Shown piece after piece: positions 23,016 through 34,989 of a stretch of 64,000 nucleotides of DNA. Source of the DNA: Cliona cf. orientalis (Eukaryota > Porifera > Demospongiae > Clionaida > Clionaidae); assembly GCA_963930775.1 (NCBI GenBank), contig OZ005705.1, positions 4,216,001 to 4,280,000 on the forward strand, in the 5' to 3' direction. Each line of letters begins with the position of its first letter. Within the stretch, counting starts at the first letter, position 1. A program made the translations under genes and the position numbers. A model generated the notes under the pieces. It was not told the origin of the DNA and did not search any database. It saw only the letters and a list, made by a program, of their open reading frames with translations.

Positions 23016-26000
23016 CTGCATATTCATACCCAAAGAGGAAAGGACAATTATGATATGTCACATGTATAATAATTATATACAAGGACTGAGCGACCTTAAG
23101 CTTACTGTATATTATTTGAGTGGTAGGGATAAAAACAGTAGCAGGAATTTTTTTAAATTGGCGATTTTTCACAAAAATCACCAAAATTAATATAAAATCT
23201 GCCAATAATTTTCATGCAATATTGAGCTATGCAGAAGTGCTTGCAATTACCAAATTTTATCCACCAATATTATCATTTTGATGGCTGGTGCACCAAATTT
23301 AATGTTCACCAGAGGTTTCCTACTATATGGCATGTTGCAATTTGCACGAGGGTTAAGGCAGTCTGTGTGTCTGTTACCAATCTACTTGCTGTTTAAGAGC
23401 AGTATACAGCATTTTGAACACACCAGCTGGTTTTTCGCTGTATTCCCTACTCAAAATGGAGCGCCTGAAACATGCATGCATGCATGTCTCAGCACATTTC
23501 ATGCGCCCAAATACAGAAAGTTTCCTGCATGAAATTTCCATTCCAGTAACAATATTGAATAGTTTGAAATTTCATGCGTTACATGCATGATTCCTGAAAC
23601 ATGCAGGGATTTGGGACGTTTTTCAGGTATGGGACATGCACGTTACATGCATGGATTGGTGCCTAAATTTCATGCATGTTTCATGCATGTTCCATGCGTG
23701 TTCCATGCATGAAAAATATGCATATTTCATGCATGAAACTTGCATATTCCAGGTGTATTCCAAGCATGATACAGGCGTATTCCGTGCGTGGTACAGGCAT
23801 AGCCTATGCATGATACAGGTGTATTCCAAGCAAGTTACAGGCGTATTCCATGTGTGGTACTGGGGTATTCCATTCAAGTGTGTGCCGTGCACAGTACAAC
23901 TACAGGCATATTAACTCTTGGACTGAGTACTTGTGTACTATTCTTTCTGTAATCTTATACACAAGCATAAGGCACTGTGCTCCTGCATACTAGACAAGTA
24001 TACTATCAATAGTATAGATACTGGCTTTCAGTAGATAAAGCTTGTTGGCAGCTGTAGATATACATATTATGCTATAAGATATGAGATTTTGAGTAGCTCT
24101 TACACAATTTTTATAGCAAAGGTATACGCATTCTGTCCCCCCAAAAAACTACAGGTATATAAATATCTCAGTAGTATGTTACTACCCACTGAACAATAAT
24201 TAGTGTACACATACATGTAGCTACATGGCATTGTACTAGCTCTCCCCTATCCTAGTTGGTCTTTTTACATTGTAGGATACTTCAGTAGCACTGAGACCCC
24301 AGGTGAGTTTGAGGACTGAAGTAATTAAGGGCCACATTTTTATCTGTAACCTTGATATCTGTAATGCTAAGTTGGGAACAATTTTCAAACTATAGTATAG
24401 AAGCTTTTTTTATTTATACTCTTTCAGCCATAATACACCCACTATAATTAATTATTTACATGGGGTACAAAAAGAATGTAGGAATGGCTCTCCAAGTTAG
24501 GCTATATAGCACCTTGGAGCACTAAAGGTTTCACAAAGTCTCACACTTTCAAATCTGCAAAGTAGCTGCTTCTAATCAGTATGATGTAATGTGGAAGTTT
24601 ATGCATGTAACATGCATGGTTCAGGAGTGATAAAATCTTACGCATATTTAATGCATGTTTCATGCATGGTATATCTATCACACATGTTTATACTTTCATG
24701 CGTGTTCCATGCATGTTTCATGCATAAAATATACTTTCATGCATGGAAAAAGCTTTCATGCATGAAAAATGCATATATTCTATGCATAGAATATCATGAA
24801 ACATGCATGGAAATGCATGAAAGTTGCTTCCATGCATGAAATGTGCTGAAACATGCATGTTTCAGGCGCTCCATTTTTGAGTAGGGCTCCAATGGTTTTC
24901 AACTAACAGATTTCTCTGAAATGGTGTTGCTCAAGAGTGTACATCTCTCTTTGGATAGCTCAGTGCATGAGGCCAGGCTTGGTTATTTACATGCATCTTT
25001 AGATACAAAAATTGATAGGTGAGAATAATTGTCTGTATTTATATAATCTATAATAGCAGCTGCCAGTAATACTCTTATTAGTGTAATTATATAGCCTCAT
25101 TCCCAGGCTCCTCTTCTCCTTTTCTCACTTGTGTAATTAAGTAGCTATGCACATCTCCATTGTAACAGTTCCATCAGCTCTCCAAGTGACTAATACTATT
25201 CTGTGAGCCACACACATCTTGTAGCACTAAAAGAACTGGGCCCCAGCACAGCTCTTCTTCATCATAAAAGTACTAAACAACCCTGACTCACAACCAACCA
25301 TCAACAGTACTTATTGTAACATGGTTGCCTTATTACAGTGGGCTAAGTGAGATATATTATTTTGCTTGCACCCAATATTGGATGATACAATGTATAATTA
25401 TATCTATGTCGATTCAATACTAACTAGAGCACTGAAGTGCAAAACGTTCGGCGCAAATGCAGTGTATTAAAACAGTATACTATTGATGGTTGATATTACT
25501 GAGATTGCAAGTCAAGATTGGTGTTAAATGGAATAGTTTTGTGAAGATAACGTTTGGGGTGTTCTTGCAGTACTACAATATTAACCCTAGTTTATGGTAC
25601 TCAGATGGGAATGAAAAAATGGCTGACTTTGCTATGCTAAAAATGAAGAATAAGCTATAATTCGTGAGAGAAAGCTTTTTAACAAAATCCCTTAGTTGAA
25701 AACCTTTGGAGTCTGGCGCAAATTTGGCTGGTACGTTCATTTTGTTGCATAAATGTCCTACGCAGGTAGTAGAGCGGCAACGGACAGACAGACAAACTAA
25801 CTACCGTAATTACCCCTTATGCGCATGCGCGTTAATCACAATCAACAATCATAAAACACTGTTAGTCATGCCACTCTGTTACTCATGCCTCTTATATGCT
25901 TGTTTGAGCTTTTAGCTGACATGCCTCCTCATTTACCTCGCTCCTCTATTACAGGATGATCACTTGCAAGCCTCTTGGCCAGTGCTTGATGATCACCACC

Positions 26001-27324
26001 AGCCTTGGAAGCAATAACCTCAACCAGCTTCCTCCAACTAGGCTGTCCAACTCCAAGACTCTTCTCCAGCCAACCTTCAGCAAGCTTGAATATCCTCCTT
26101 TCAAGATCATCTCCAGCGGCTTCAAATATCATTATTCTATCATAGTGTATGCCAAGAAGAATACCAATAGCTACCCATTTCGTAGCCACCTGAAGTAGGA
26201 CGTCTACAACAGCTTGGATCTCTGCAGAACCTGAATAACAATAATAATGGCAATGCTGACTACGCTAGCCTATGCACTGTACACAAACAAGAAATAGTAC
26301 CCAGATCTGGAGATCTAGGCATCTAAGCAACTCATAAGTACAACAAATACATCGAAAAACTGGTTTCATTATTCGTTTGGCAAGGCCCACGATTGTTGCC
26401 ACACCTATCAACTCTATCCACTGCAGACCATGTGCTTTCCGATCATGTGCACAACCTAGCACAGTATGTAGGTAAAAGTCGTCTACAGGTGCACACTTGC
26501 TGCTGCAGCTCTCATCGAGTCTACGTAGTTAGATGCAGGATGGCATGCAGATGCAACATGCATGGGGTATGTGCTCTGGAGCTCTTGTACTTGAAAGAAA
26601 CATTTAAGAATGCTTATGCTTAATGATGCTTCTATAGTCATAACATATCAGTACTCATGGTGGTTGTGCAATTTTTATGCTGACAAACAGACAGACTGAT
26701 AGAACCGATTGCTTTACCCCTTGCACATGTGTGCAGGGTAATAATATTATAGCTGTAGCATACTCACAGTATCAACCTCACATATTTACATATATAGCAG
26801 ATATCGACAGGGTTTATATAAGATGATCATCAAATGTGCAGGATTCATATTACCGGTATAATATTATAGCAAAATTAAAAGTGGCATAATAATTATGACA
26901 ATTTACATATTATCTCACCTATTGGTCTATCATCCACATTATTAATCCACTCTTGTGCATTCCTGTAATCATCTATAAGAATATAGGCAACTAAATATTA
27001 TTTAGTATAATAATATTATTAAGATATCCGTATGGTACATACATTGTTTCATAGCAACTTTTCTGGCCAATGCTGGATTATCACCTCCAACTCTGGACGC
27101 CACAGCAATGACAAGTTTCCTCCAAGTAGGTGGAGCATACTTTGGATTACAGTTTGTTATCCACTCTGCCAGTATGCATGTTAGACACCTATCAGGGTCT
27201 CCTCGATGCTTGCTACGAAACTCTTCCAATTTGCTGGTTGATATTCCAAAGCCGATACCAATGTTGTACCACTTAAAAGTTAGGCTGCACACAGCTACTC
27301 TCAGTTCACTTAGATTGGACAAAC
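22585..27324 (-). CDS. Multi-death-domain protein gene, partial at 5' side
   Basis: Four minus-strand exons (27324-27043, 26972-26919, 26230-25937, 23015-22585) join in frame through GT/AG sites to about 353 codons ending in TAG. Three exons each encode a death-domain-like helical module of about 90 residues; the first two carry the hallmark (P)xWRKLV.xxAS..GG.xxALA. Death domains form homotypic complexes in apoptosis and innate immune signalling. No kinase, TIR, NACHT or membrane segment is visible in these exons, so the partner domain is unknown. All internal junctions are phase 1. The start lies upstream of 27324 and was not found. The intron between the last two exons (23016-25936) contains the ATGCATG-rich element. 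The family call is firm; the pathway is inference. Confidence 0.85.
23445..24886. mobile_element. ATGCATG-palindrome-rich inverted-repeat element
   Basis: The ends CCCTACTCAAAATGGAGCGC and its complement (ending 24886) are inverted repeats followed by CTGAAACATGCATG. Internal regions next to both ends (about 23460-23900 and 24590-24860) hold dozens of TTTCATGCATGAAA-like palindromes. It sits inside the last intron of the death-domain gene. A truncated relative is at 57290-57458. Frames reading MHVSCMFHAC-type repeats are by-products of the palindromes. Confidence 0.8.
25560..25850. repeat. Dispersed repeat ending in GCGCATGCGC
   Basis: The inverted copy is at 43590-43860 (shared CAACTAAGGGATTT, CCAAATTTGCGCCA and TACCGTAATTACCCCTT). 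It ends in CAGACAGACA followed by TGCGCATGCGCG, the same terminal style as the SINE-like family. Non-coding. Confidence 0.6.
25937..26230 (-). CDS. Death-domain exon 2
   Basis: 294 bp, acceptor TTATTCAG, donor GTAAATGA. It encodes SAEIQAVVDVLLQVATKW, then GDDLERRIFKLAEGWLEKS, then QPSWRKLVEVIASKAGGDH and ALAKRLA. It is the best-conserved module of the three and is clearly paralogous to the exon at 27043-27324. Confidence 0.9.
26246..26745. repeat. Dispersed repeat, related to 37.93-38.2 kb
   Basis: AGATCTGGAGATCTAGGC and GAAAAACTGGTTTC are shared with 38030-38110. The end CAGACAGACTGATAGAACCGATTGCTTTACCCC is inverted relative to 37940-37985. It lies in the intron between the linker exon and death-domain exon 2. 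Confidence 0.5.
26919..26972 (-). CDS. Short linker exon between death domains
   Basis: 54 bp. It translates in phase 1 to YDYRNAQEWINNVDDRPIG across its junctions. The acceptor is ATTCTTATAG and the donor GTGAGATA. The phase match with both neighbours is the main support. Confidence 0.75.
   Translation of the reverse strand: MITGMHKSGLIMWMIDQ
27043..27324 (-). CDS. Death-domain exon 1 (of those visible)
   Basis: 282 bp, acceptor TTTTTTAG at 27325 and donor GTATGT below 27043. It encodes LSNLSELRVAVCSLTFKW, then GISTSKLEEF, then PPTWRKLVIAVASRVGGDN. This is a full death-domain-like module with the conserved tryptophan and final helix ALARKVA. It enters and leaves in phase 1. Confidence 0.87.
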
Positions 27325-27329
27325 CTAAA

Positions 27330-28850
27330 AAACCAAGATCACTGCATTAGTAAAGTGGCACTAGTAATATTCGACTGCAATAATAGTGTGCACGTGCACT
27401 ATGAGTTAGTGAGCACGTAAACATATGTATACACACATACTTGTATACAGCGACTTTTTGTGAGTGATTTATGTCGATTCATATCTATTTTGATCAGTGG
27501 GTTACAGAACCATAATTATAATTCAATATCCTGCAAGGGTGAGGTGATTAGTTTTCTTTCCGCTATTGTTATCGTCTACATAAAATCTTGAGATTTAAGC
27601 CTCAGAATACGTTGCGTTTTCCCATCCCCCCCCCAACATACATACTAATTTTGTCGCTGGAAATTTAGCCATTTTTCAGCTCCGTATACTACTTATGGTA
27701 ATATTATATGGATATAGGATACAGAATAGTCGCCGCCTGGCAGTGTCTAATAAATGCTCACCGTTCACCTGGGTTCGAGGCTAGATTGTAGCTATGGTCT
27801 CATCTACATTAGTCTAAGGGTCTGGTATCACACCATTGTAGAATACTACTCTTAGTCTCCTGGTTGTACATGCCGTTAACGGTTTGATACACCCAATAGC
27901 ATGAAAAATCCGTGAATAGTTATCCATAAGTCTGTTAGCATTAACAAAAGCTTACTGTATCCCAACCAGCAGAGATGATATGATAGACCAATAAAATTGG
28001 ATGTCATCATCTACTGATATCAATGGACTTACATTTTCTCTTTTATTAGCTGCTTCCACTTTCCCACACTAGCTCTATTCTGTGAAACTGCATGCTTAAA
28101 AATTTCTGTATTATAAATATGCTATGGTTGACATCAAAGACTCCTCCATTGTCCACAGTTTCTCCCAGTCTTTTGACTTGTATGGGTTAAGTAAAGCGAT
28201 ATCTCCTTATCTGGCTTGTTACAATGCAAATGCGATCTGAACTGCCAAAACTTAGAAAAAATCTGACAGGAGATAAAAAGTCCAAGTATACAGTGACATT
28301 TGAATCCATTCCATTCCATTCCATATACAAGAGCCCAAGCACCCGGCCACCACCGTTGCTGCTGCTGGCAGCTGTTATTTTAAACACTAATCCACTAACC
28401 ATTCGTAACCCAGCCCCTCCCACACTAACCCTGCTAATCATTCGCAACCTGGCCCCTCCCACCCACACAGTCCACGTATAGACATACCCTAGAGACTAAC
28501 TCTGCTAACCATTCATCTCCTGACCTTCCAGTCTCTCCCATCCGTACTGTCCGGTGATCGTGACAGCATACGTACCAGCATATTGTGATCAGGTCGGTAT
28601 CGCATTTGTGTCGTTACATGGGCAGTTAAGCAAAGCGATATCTCCTTATCTCATGGAATATCCAACAGCATATCACAAAACACTTTATTTCTCTTAATTC
28701 AATGTTGGTCAGTATTCTTTTCCTGTCTTCCCATTGCATTGTCAGTCGAGAGCTTGTGTTCGATAATAACAGCATGTCAGTAATATTTTTGATAGAGGAT
28801 GGCCTGTGCACCTTATAATGTCTAGCATAGTACTAAATACGCAATGCATT
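27330..28850. other. Upstream region of the death-domain gene
   Basis: No further death-domain exon could be recognised here. The string AGCGATATCTCCTTATCT occurs twice (about 28196 and 28635). The start codon and promoter of the gene probably lie here or further right but are not visible to me. Confidence 0.4.
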
Positions 28851-28889
28851 AATGATGTTAAGTCTGTTGTGTTGCATAGACCCAGTATA

Positions 28890-29020
28890 TAGGAGAGTTC
28901 AGGAAGACCATCCAAGCTACTACTGATGATCCTGGGTTTAAAATTGATTCAAAAGAGAATGTTGCTCTCACAGATGCAATTGAAATGCAAAAAGTGGTAT
29001 CAGGAGTCTTAATTAAGTAA
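28890..29020 (+). CDS. Possible exon of unknown gene
   Basis: From an acceptor-like TATATAG at about 28892, the plus strand stays open for about 40 codons with varied, protein-like composition (EFRKTIQATTDDPGFKIDSK...LTDAIEMQK). No family is recognised and no partner exon was found. It could be a transposon remnant. Confidence 0.25.
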
Positions 29021-29059
29021 TTGCAGACTTTCTCAACTCCTACTGGTTGCCTACATATA

Positions 29060-29250
29060 CTTACCGAACTAGATGGCTGTGTAGGGTTCAAATGCAGAGA
29101 AATAGCCAAGACAAGATGGGAGTTGCTCCACAAATTGTATACAGCTGACACATCCACAAAAAGTTGAAAGTGGTTTTCAATACCTAGTGTTGGTAGTAGA
29201 TCAACCCCATTGCCATAATGCACTTCTCCATTTTGATTTGAGTTTCCACA
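29060..29250 (-). CDS. Possible exon of unknown gene, minus strand
   Basis: A minus-strand frame reading GVDLLPTLGIENHFQLFV...LHLNPTQPSSS ends exactly at a strong donor GTAAGTAT near 29065. No homologue is recognised, and a competing frame exists on the other strand. Low confidence. Confidence 0.25.
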
Positions 29251-29259
29251 CACTCACGT

Positions 29260-30250
29260 AAGCGTAACTGCACAGCATGCACAAGAATCAACCACTTTCG
29301 GCAAAATACTTCCCTGTTCTACTGCAACTTGCAGATGTCCCTAAGCAATTGATACATTGAACAATAATTGTGGCCAGTGTCCCTGGGGTATTGGCGTCAA
29401 TTCCCTATTAAGCTCAGATAGCTTATTAGTAGCATGATTATGTAATATCTGGGGTGTGGTCATTCTTGACGTCATTCACGTGATATTTTCACATTAGCAT
29501 CTATAAAATCCCAGTTCTCTGGCTTCTACCTCATTGGTCTTTGATAGCGAACATACTTCACCTTCAACTTCATCATATTATTTACTTATTATCTTTATGA
29601 TTCCATCAGTAATAAACATGTACTCTGTGTACTTAAGAGGGACAAGGAGAGTGGGACGTTGACATGTTTCTACTTCACCTTCATGTATTCCAGAATAGCT
29701 GGCAACCACTTTATGGTCTGAACCATTCTATATTTATACTTCAGAAGGCTCCGTCTCATATATCAACAGAGCGGTTCATGTGCTCCTGCCCAAATGTATG
29801 TCTCAACCCAACCCATTCCTCGTCGCTCTTATCTGCTTTTGACAGAGCTAAGTGTAATAATTATTATGCTGCAATCTCAAGCCAAGACCACAGAGGGTAG
29901 CCATGGGATCTAGGCAAGAGACTAACCCTATTTTATATTTTGAGTAATTATCCTTTGAGATGGGTGTGCAACTCACTCAGTTCTGTTGAATCGACATTTG
30001 GACAGGCATCAAGAATTTTCCTTGTCTGTGGATCAACACGATCTTCTGTGTCAGAAAAGTTTAACGCATGCCCATGTGAATGCGGATCATTTAATATAGC
30101 TAGCCAGAAAAAACTCACCCATCTCGAATGTGGACGTTGCCGACCATTACCCAAAGAGTACAACTCCATTGTGCGCATGCGCACCATAACTACGGCCTAA
30201 TACCGTATCCGATCTAATTAACGCGCCTCTCTACCTTGAAGTGCAATTGA
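29260..30250. other. Unassigned stretch with one exon-like minus frame
   Basis: A minus-strand frame at 30187-29948 starts METs next to a GCGCATGCGC palindrome and contains DTEDRVDPQTRKILDACPN. It looks somewhat protein-like but matches nothing I know. The remainder shows no gene. Confidence 0.3.
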
Positions 30251-30254
30251 TTAT

Positions 30255-31050
30255 TTTCACGCTCTTTCAGATGGACTGGAAACGCGCGCGCCGCCCTATT
30301 ACAAAGTAAGTACACATTTCCGTTTCTGCAATCATCGTTACGGGTAAAAAATATCGCGAGCGGTAAGAAGCTACAAAGGCTGCTTGGAAACACCAACGGT
30401 GGTCGACCTGACAACGGAGTCAGCGTCTGTGAGGGCGTCTACAGTAGACCACAGTCGTAATACAATGTGCTGAAAGCCATTTTGTGGTCAGTGTGCTTCT
30501 GAGTGCGCTCTCTATGAGTGAAAAAAATTCAGTATGGCTACTTTTCACGCTGGATTAGCTCAGAAAGTGAAGTTCTCATAGGATTCTACATAGCGCGAGT
30601 AGTAAGCCCCAATCTTGCTTTACTGGGTGCACAGTATTCTTTTGAACTGGAAGGTACTCTAGGAGCACAAGACCCCCTAAGTTTAAAAATTTACTGGACG
30701 AAGATGGACACCTTTTGTGCTGGATAATCAGGCTCACGAACTAAAACAGACATGAGCATTATTCGAACGTAAAACTTTAAGTTTACCCGTTGCTTCACTG
30801 GGTAAACAACATTTGGTGTGCTAAACATTATCTAAGAGGTTTCTACAAGCCTTCATAGAGGTACTAGACGGCCATATTGGCTATCTTGGCACCCTAGTCC
30901 GGCGTCCAGTATAGTAGCAATACTGTCAGACATTTCCGGGTACACTTCCGGGCGTAACGATGATTGTAGAATTTTCGCGAGCGTAATAATGTAGCGTTTC
31001 CAGTCCATCTGAAAGATAATGTATAGTCCCTGTTTAAATGCTCCACCCAC
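30255..31050. repeat. Inverted duplication containing ATGGACTGGAAACGC
   Basis: CTTTCAGATGGACTGGAAACGC occurs on the plus strand at about 30264-30287 and on the minus strand at about 31014-30993. Each is followed by a CAATCATCGTTACG match. The minus copy stays open for about 60 codons (MDWKRYIITLAKILQSS, 31005-30853). It could be an old inverted repeat or a duplicated first exon. Confidence 0.4.
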
Positions 31051-31382
31051 GCGTCCCTATACTTTTGTGTACAAATTTTGCACGCCACCTGGTCGCGAAG
31101 GATAATTTTCACGTGTACGGTACTACTGGCATTCAACATACCGTAAAGATGCACAAATTGTGCAAGTGAATGCCAAACAGTCCCACAAATTTGATTTTAC
31201 TGCGCTAGCTATGATGACAAACTGCACCCGGCATTTGATTTTTGATTCTGAGAGATGGTTATTTCTCTATGATGGTTGATGTCTCATGTAAAAGGTGTAT
31301 ATCCATAAATTAATAATATTATACTAGTGTTTAGAGTGATTTGATTACGCACTCCCAATGCAGTGTGCCAGTCAATATTTGC

Positions 31383-31905
31383 AATGATACAGGTGTTTCC
31401 AGCGATACCAGTGTTCGCAGTGATCATCCGGTGCATGTGTTTCCAGTGATGGCAGTGATTACAGTGATGGCAGTGTTTCCAGTGATGGCAGTGATTATGG
31501 TGATGGCAGTGATTTACAGTGATGCCAGTGATGGCAGTGTTTCTAGTGATGCCAGTGCCGGATTATGGTGATGGCAGTGATTTACAGTGATGACAGTGAT
31601 GCCAGTGTTGGCATTGATTACAGTGATGATAGTGATACCAGTGTTTCTGGTGATGGGAGTGATTCCAGTGTTTCCAGTGATGACAGTGATAGCAGTGTTT
31701 CCAGTGACACCAGTGATGACAGTGATAGCAGTGATTCCAGTGATGGCGGTGTTTCCAGTGATGATAGTGATAGCAGTATTTCCAGTGATGGCAGTGATTA
31801 CAGTGATGCCAGTGTTTCCGGTGATGACAGTGATGTCAGTGTTTCCTGTGATGACAGTGATTCCAGTGTTTACAGTGATGGCAGTGATTACAGACGGCAG
31901 TGTTT
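31383..31905. repeat. Minisatellite of CAGTGATGG / CAGTGTTTC units
   Basis: About 520 bases of 9-base units alternating CAGTGATGN and CAGTGTTTC form long open frames in two plus-strand frames, one reading Ser-Asp repeats and one Val-Met-Ala-Val repeats. These are repeat translations, not genes. The inverted counterpart lies at 36376-36735. Confidence 0.85.
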
Positions 31906-32329
31906 CCTATAGGACTTCTAATTTTGAACTAAATAAAATATCTAGCAACACAATTGTAAGACTAAGTATGATTGCATGTGTCATTGCCATCACTGTGAAG
32001 CACTATATCACCACTCAAAATTACTATTACTGCAACACTGCTATCATTGGAAACACTGGCTTTAATTTAAGGTACCATTTAATTGCGTGGGCGTGAGCGT
32101 CAGGAATGGCTAATTCAATTAGCGAATCGTGAAGGGGCGTGGCCGAAGAGGCCATACGAGTGCTTTTGGTCGAAGGTGGGCGTGTCCAGAATCGGCCAGG
32201 GATGATTATGCGCGTGTAATTAGCGACCGGAAGTGGCCCCTGAAGAAAAGGCCGGTAATTGCCCACATCAAAGCAAGATCAAAGCATTCTTGCTTAACTA
32301 TTAACCGCAACGACTTAAAAAAAAAAAAT

Positions 32330-33010
32330 TAAACACTAAGTTACACCATAAGATAAAAGAATTTCCGTATGAGTAATGTAATGTAATGTAAATAATTAAC
32401 TTATCTAGCCGTGGGAAGGGTTTTATGAGATAAAATTTATATATACATGGACAGAATGAAAAATCTTCAAAAATGTTGTGGGCAGAATTTTTAGTTTTAC
32501 TTTCATATCCGAGTAAATGCTAGATTTAGTGGTTTTAACGCGCGGGGGAAGTCCCGTATTCCACGTACGTCCATATAGTGTGTACAAACTCGATCGCAGG
32601 CTATGACGCAATCGCCCAATCGCGGATACCGCGTACTAATTAATAAAGACAAACGAGCACACCTGCGGGTTTGTTTGGGGTCGCGCGAAGGTCACCTTAG
32701 CCTTGCCTTGGCTAATGCACGTCAGAACGTGAGCTACTGAGGACATCCAAGCGATCGGTCCAAGAGCGGCACTAGCTACTAGCTACAGGATAGAGTTGGC
32801 ACTACGTTTAGAGTTCGCTAGGACAGCCTGTCTTCACTAGGTGGAGTCCAGCGAAGCCGCACTCACCCTGATCGAAACGAGGTAAATAAACTTGTGTATG
32901 TGTATGTGTATGCCAGTTTGTTGCATGAGCTACATGACGGTTTGGCAATGACCAAGCCATCATGCACTGTGGGATGGTGAATGAACCAGCCCTAAACCTG
33001 AAAGCCAGTC
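32330..33010. repeat. Inverted copy of the 3.1-4.9 kb repeat
   Basis: It reads in reverse the blocks described at 3130-5340, without the two MITEs found there. It therefore supplies empty target sites for both. Confidence 0.75.
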
Positions 33011-34510
33011 TAGTGTATGAACTTCTAGCTAGCCTTTGAAATCGTGCTAGCTATATAGCTAATAGCCTGGGGCCCACAGTCTCTGCCATGCTAATGTATT
33101 ATTTTTGTATACCCGTCTATTATTTATACTGTTCTACACTATACTCACCTAATCCGCACACACGGTAACACTCTACAGAGATTGAGAAATTGTGACGACT
33201 CTGAAGCTGTATATTGAGGTGTCCCATCTAGCTAGGTAACTCTATAGCTAAAGCTTGTTTTATTATAATAGCAGTTCATTAATTTGCATACGTTTCTGAT
33301 AATATTATATAGCTAATGTATTTATAATATTGTAGCATAATTATTAATAATATTATGTTAATGATTGTGCAAAGGGGCTCTGTCTCACATTATTATAAAA
33401 TTAGCAGAATCTGATATTATAAACTTGGATTAATTTTACCTTTTTTCACTAACACAATATTATCAGCAAGGAGTGTAGTCTCAACCAGTTATATCAACAT
33501 AAAACTGGATTTGGTGTAATAGCTAATTAAACTCCGAATTGTGGTAAGTTCAAACCACTAAGGTTCATGTACTTTGTATTATAGGTATAGCTAGTACTAT
33601 AAACAATTTATACTCAGCGGCTGCAAGTTAGCTATACCTAAAATGTATCTTCAGCATCAGCTGCATTTGACATCAGATTATTACGAAGCCAACATTTCAT
33701 TGGTAAGTCTATAAGAGTTGTTAATTCTGATAGGTATATATAGCTATATTATACCAACTTGAGTTGTTACTATAATAATAATATTATATAATTATATTTG
33801 ATATTAGAAAAGTAGAGACAACTTCCAACTTCATCAGCTGACAGGGATCAAGGAGCGATATCAATCTAGTTTCCACAGTGGATGGTACGGTGGGTCCTGG
33901 ACATTAACTTTACCATTGCTCAATAATATTATAATATTATAGGTGGGTGCCACTGCAACTGTGGATATGGTGGACTCATTGGGGGTGGTATGACAACTGT
34001 GACGACTGCAAGTGATAAAGGAGTGTCAGGTGGTCATTCACGAGGTGCTACAGTAGCTTCAGCTGGATAGTATAATTATTATGCTGTTGGAATTTCAGGT
34101 AGCCATCAACAGCTGCAGTATGTAGCATATCAGTTAATGTTTGTAATACTCTGCCTTATGATTAAAATTATGTGCGAGCAACTTGAGATTTGGCATAATA
34201 TTATTATGTATGTACACACAATGTCATACATACTCATCAGCGGGAAATGGTATGCAACAATGATTCATCAAGGCTTTGCACATAATAGTACAGGTCCGTA
34301 TAAAATGTAATTGCAACTTGTGTGCACATTGTTGTTGGACTTGGCAAATAGACTTTGTACGTACGGTAGCTGACAAGTGGTACATGGCCCACATGAATCA
34401 TTTGCTGTGTGTGCCACACAATAGTAAGATTTGCCGAGGCTTTTGAATAATAATGCTTCATAAAACTTGTATGGTTACATTCTATGGTCCCACATACAAA
34501 TGCATGTATT
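33010..34510. other. AT-rich non-coding stretch
   Basis: Many ATAATATTAT motifs occur, and the only frames are short. One weak Gly-rich plus-strand stretch near 33935-34020 (ATTATAGGTGGGTGCCACTGC) was considered, but no exon can be supported. Confidence 0.5.
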
Positions 34511-34989
34511 TCTTAATTATAGGTTGTTGTAATTCTTTTATCTTATGGTGTGGTTTAGCTTGTAGAAAAAAAAAAAAAGATTTAAATAATTAACTAAATA
34601 ATCTAATTCATGGGGGGTTTGGGAGTACTTGGGGACATAATTCTTACATGGGCACGCAGAATGGGTCGAAACTAGAGATTTGACCTGAAAGAATTTTGAT
34701 TCACGCCTTTGAATCGAAGTTACGGCCCTTTGAAGTTTTCCCATATGTTTGTATAGGAAGCCATGCGTTTGCAATGTTTTCCGCCCACGCGCTACGTGAA
34801 AAACGGGGAATACCCGCGCACACAAACGTGACGACCTTTACCTACTTTGGTCAAAATTGGAGTATAGACTGCCTGCTTGCATTGTATGGCAGCATCCAGC
34901 TCAACTATGTGGTGGTTTTGGACATTCTTTTTTCTGCTTAGTGTTCAGGTCGCCTTGAAAAAAAAAAAAAAAAAAAAAGCTAATTAGGC

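Noticed and set aside
23623-24839. Reading frames rich in Met-His-Cys on both strands
   Set aside because: They come from CATGCATG palindromes, which read similarly on both strands.
31565-32096. Long Ser/Asp-rich and Val/Met-rich reading frames
   Set aside because: They are translations of a 9-base minisatellite, open in more than one frame, with no start context or domain. They were annotated as a repeat.
34235-34461. Minus-strand 74-codon frame
   Set aside because: No splice context, motif or paralogue; it sits in AT-rich intergenic sequence.
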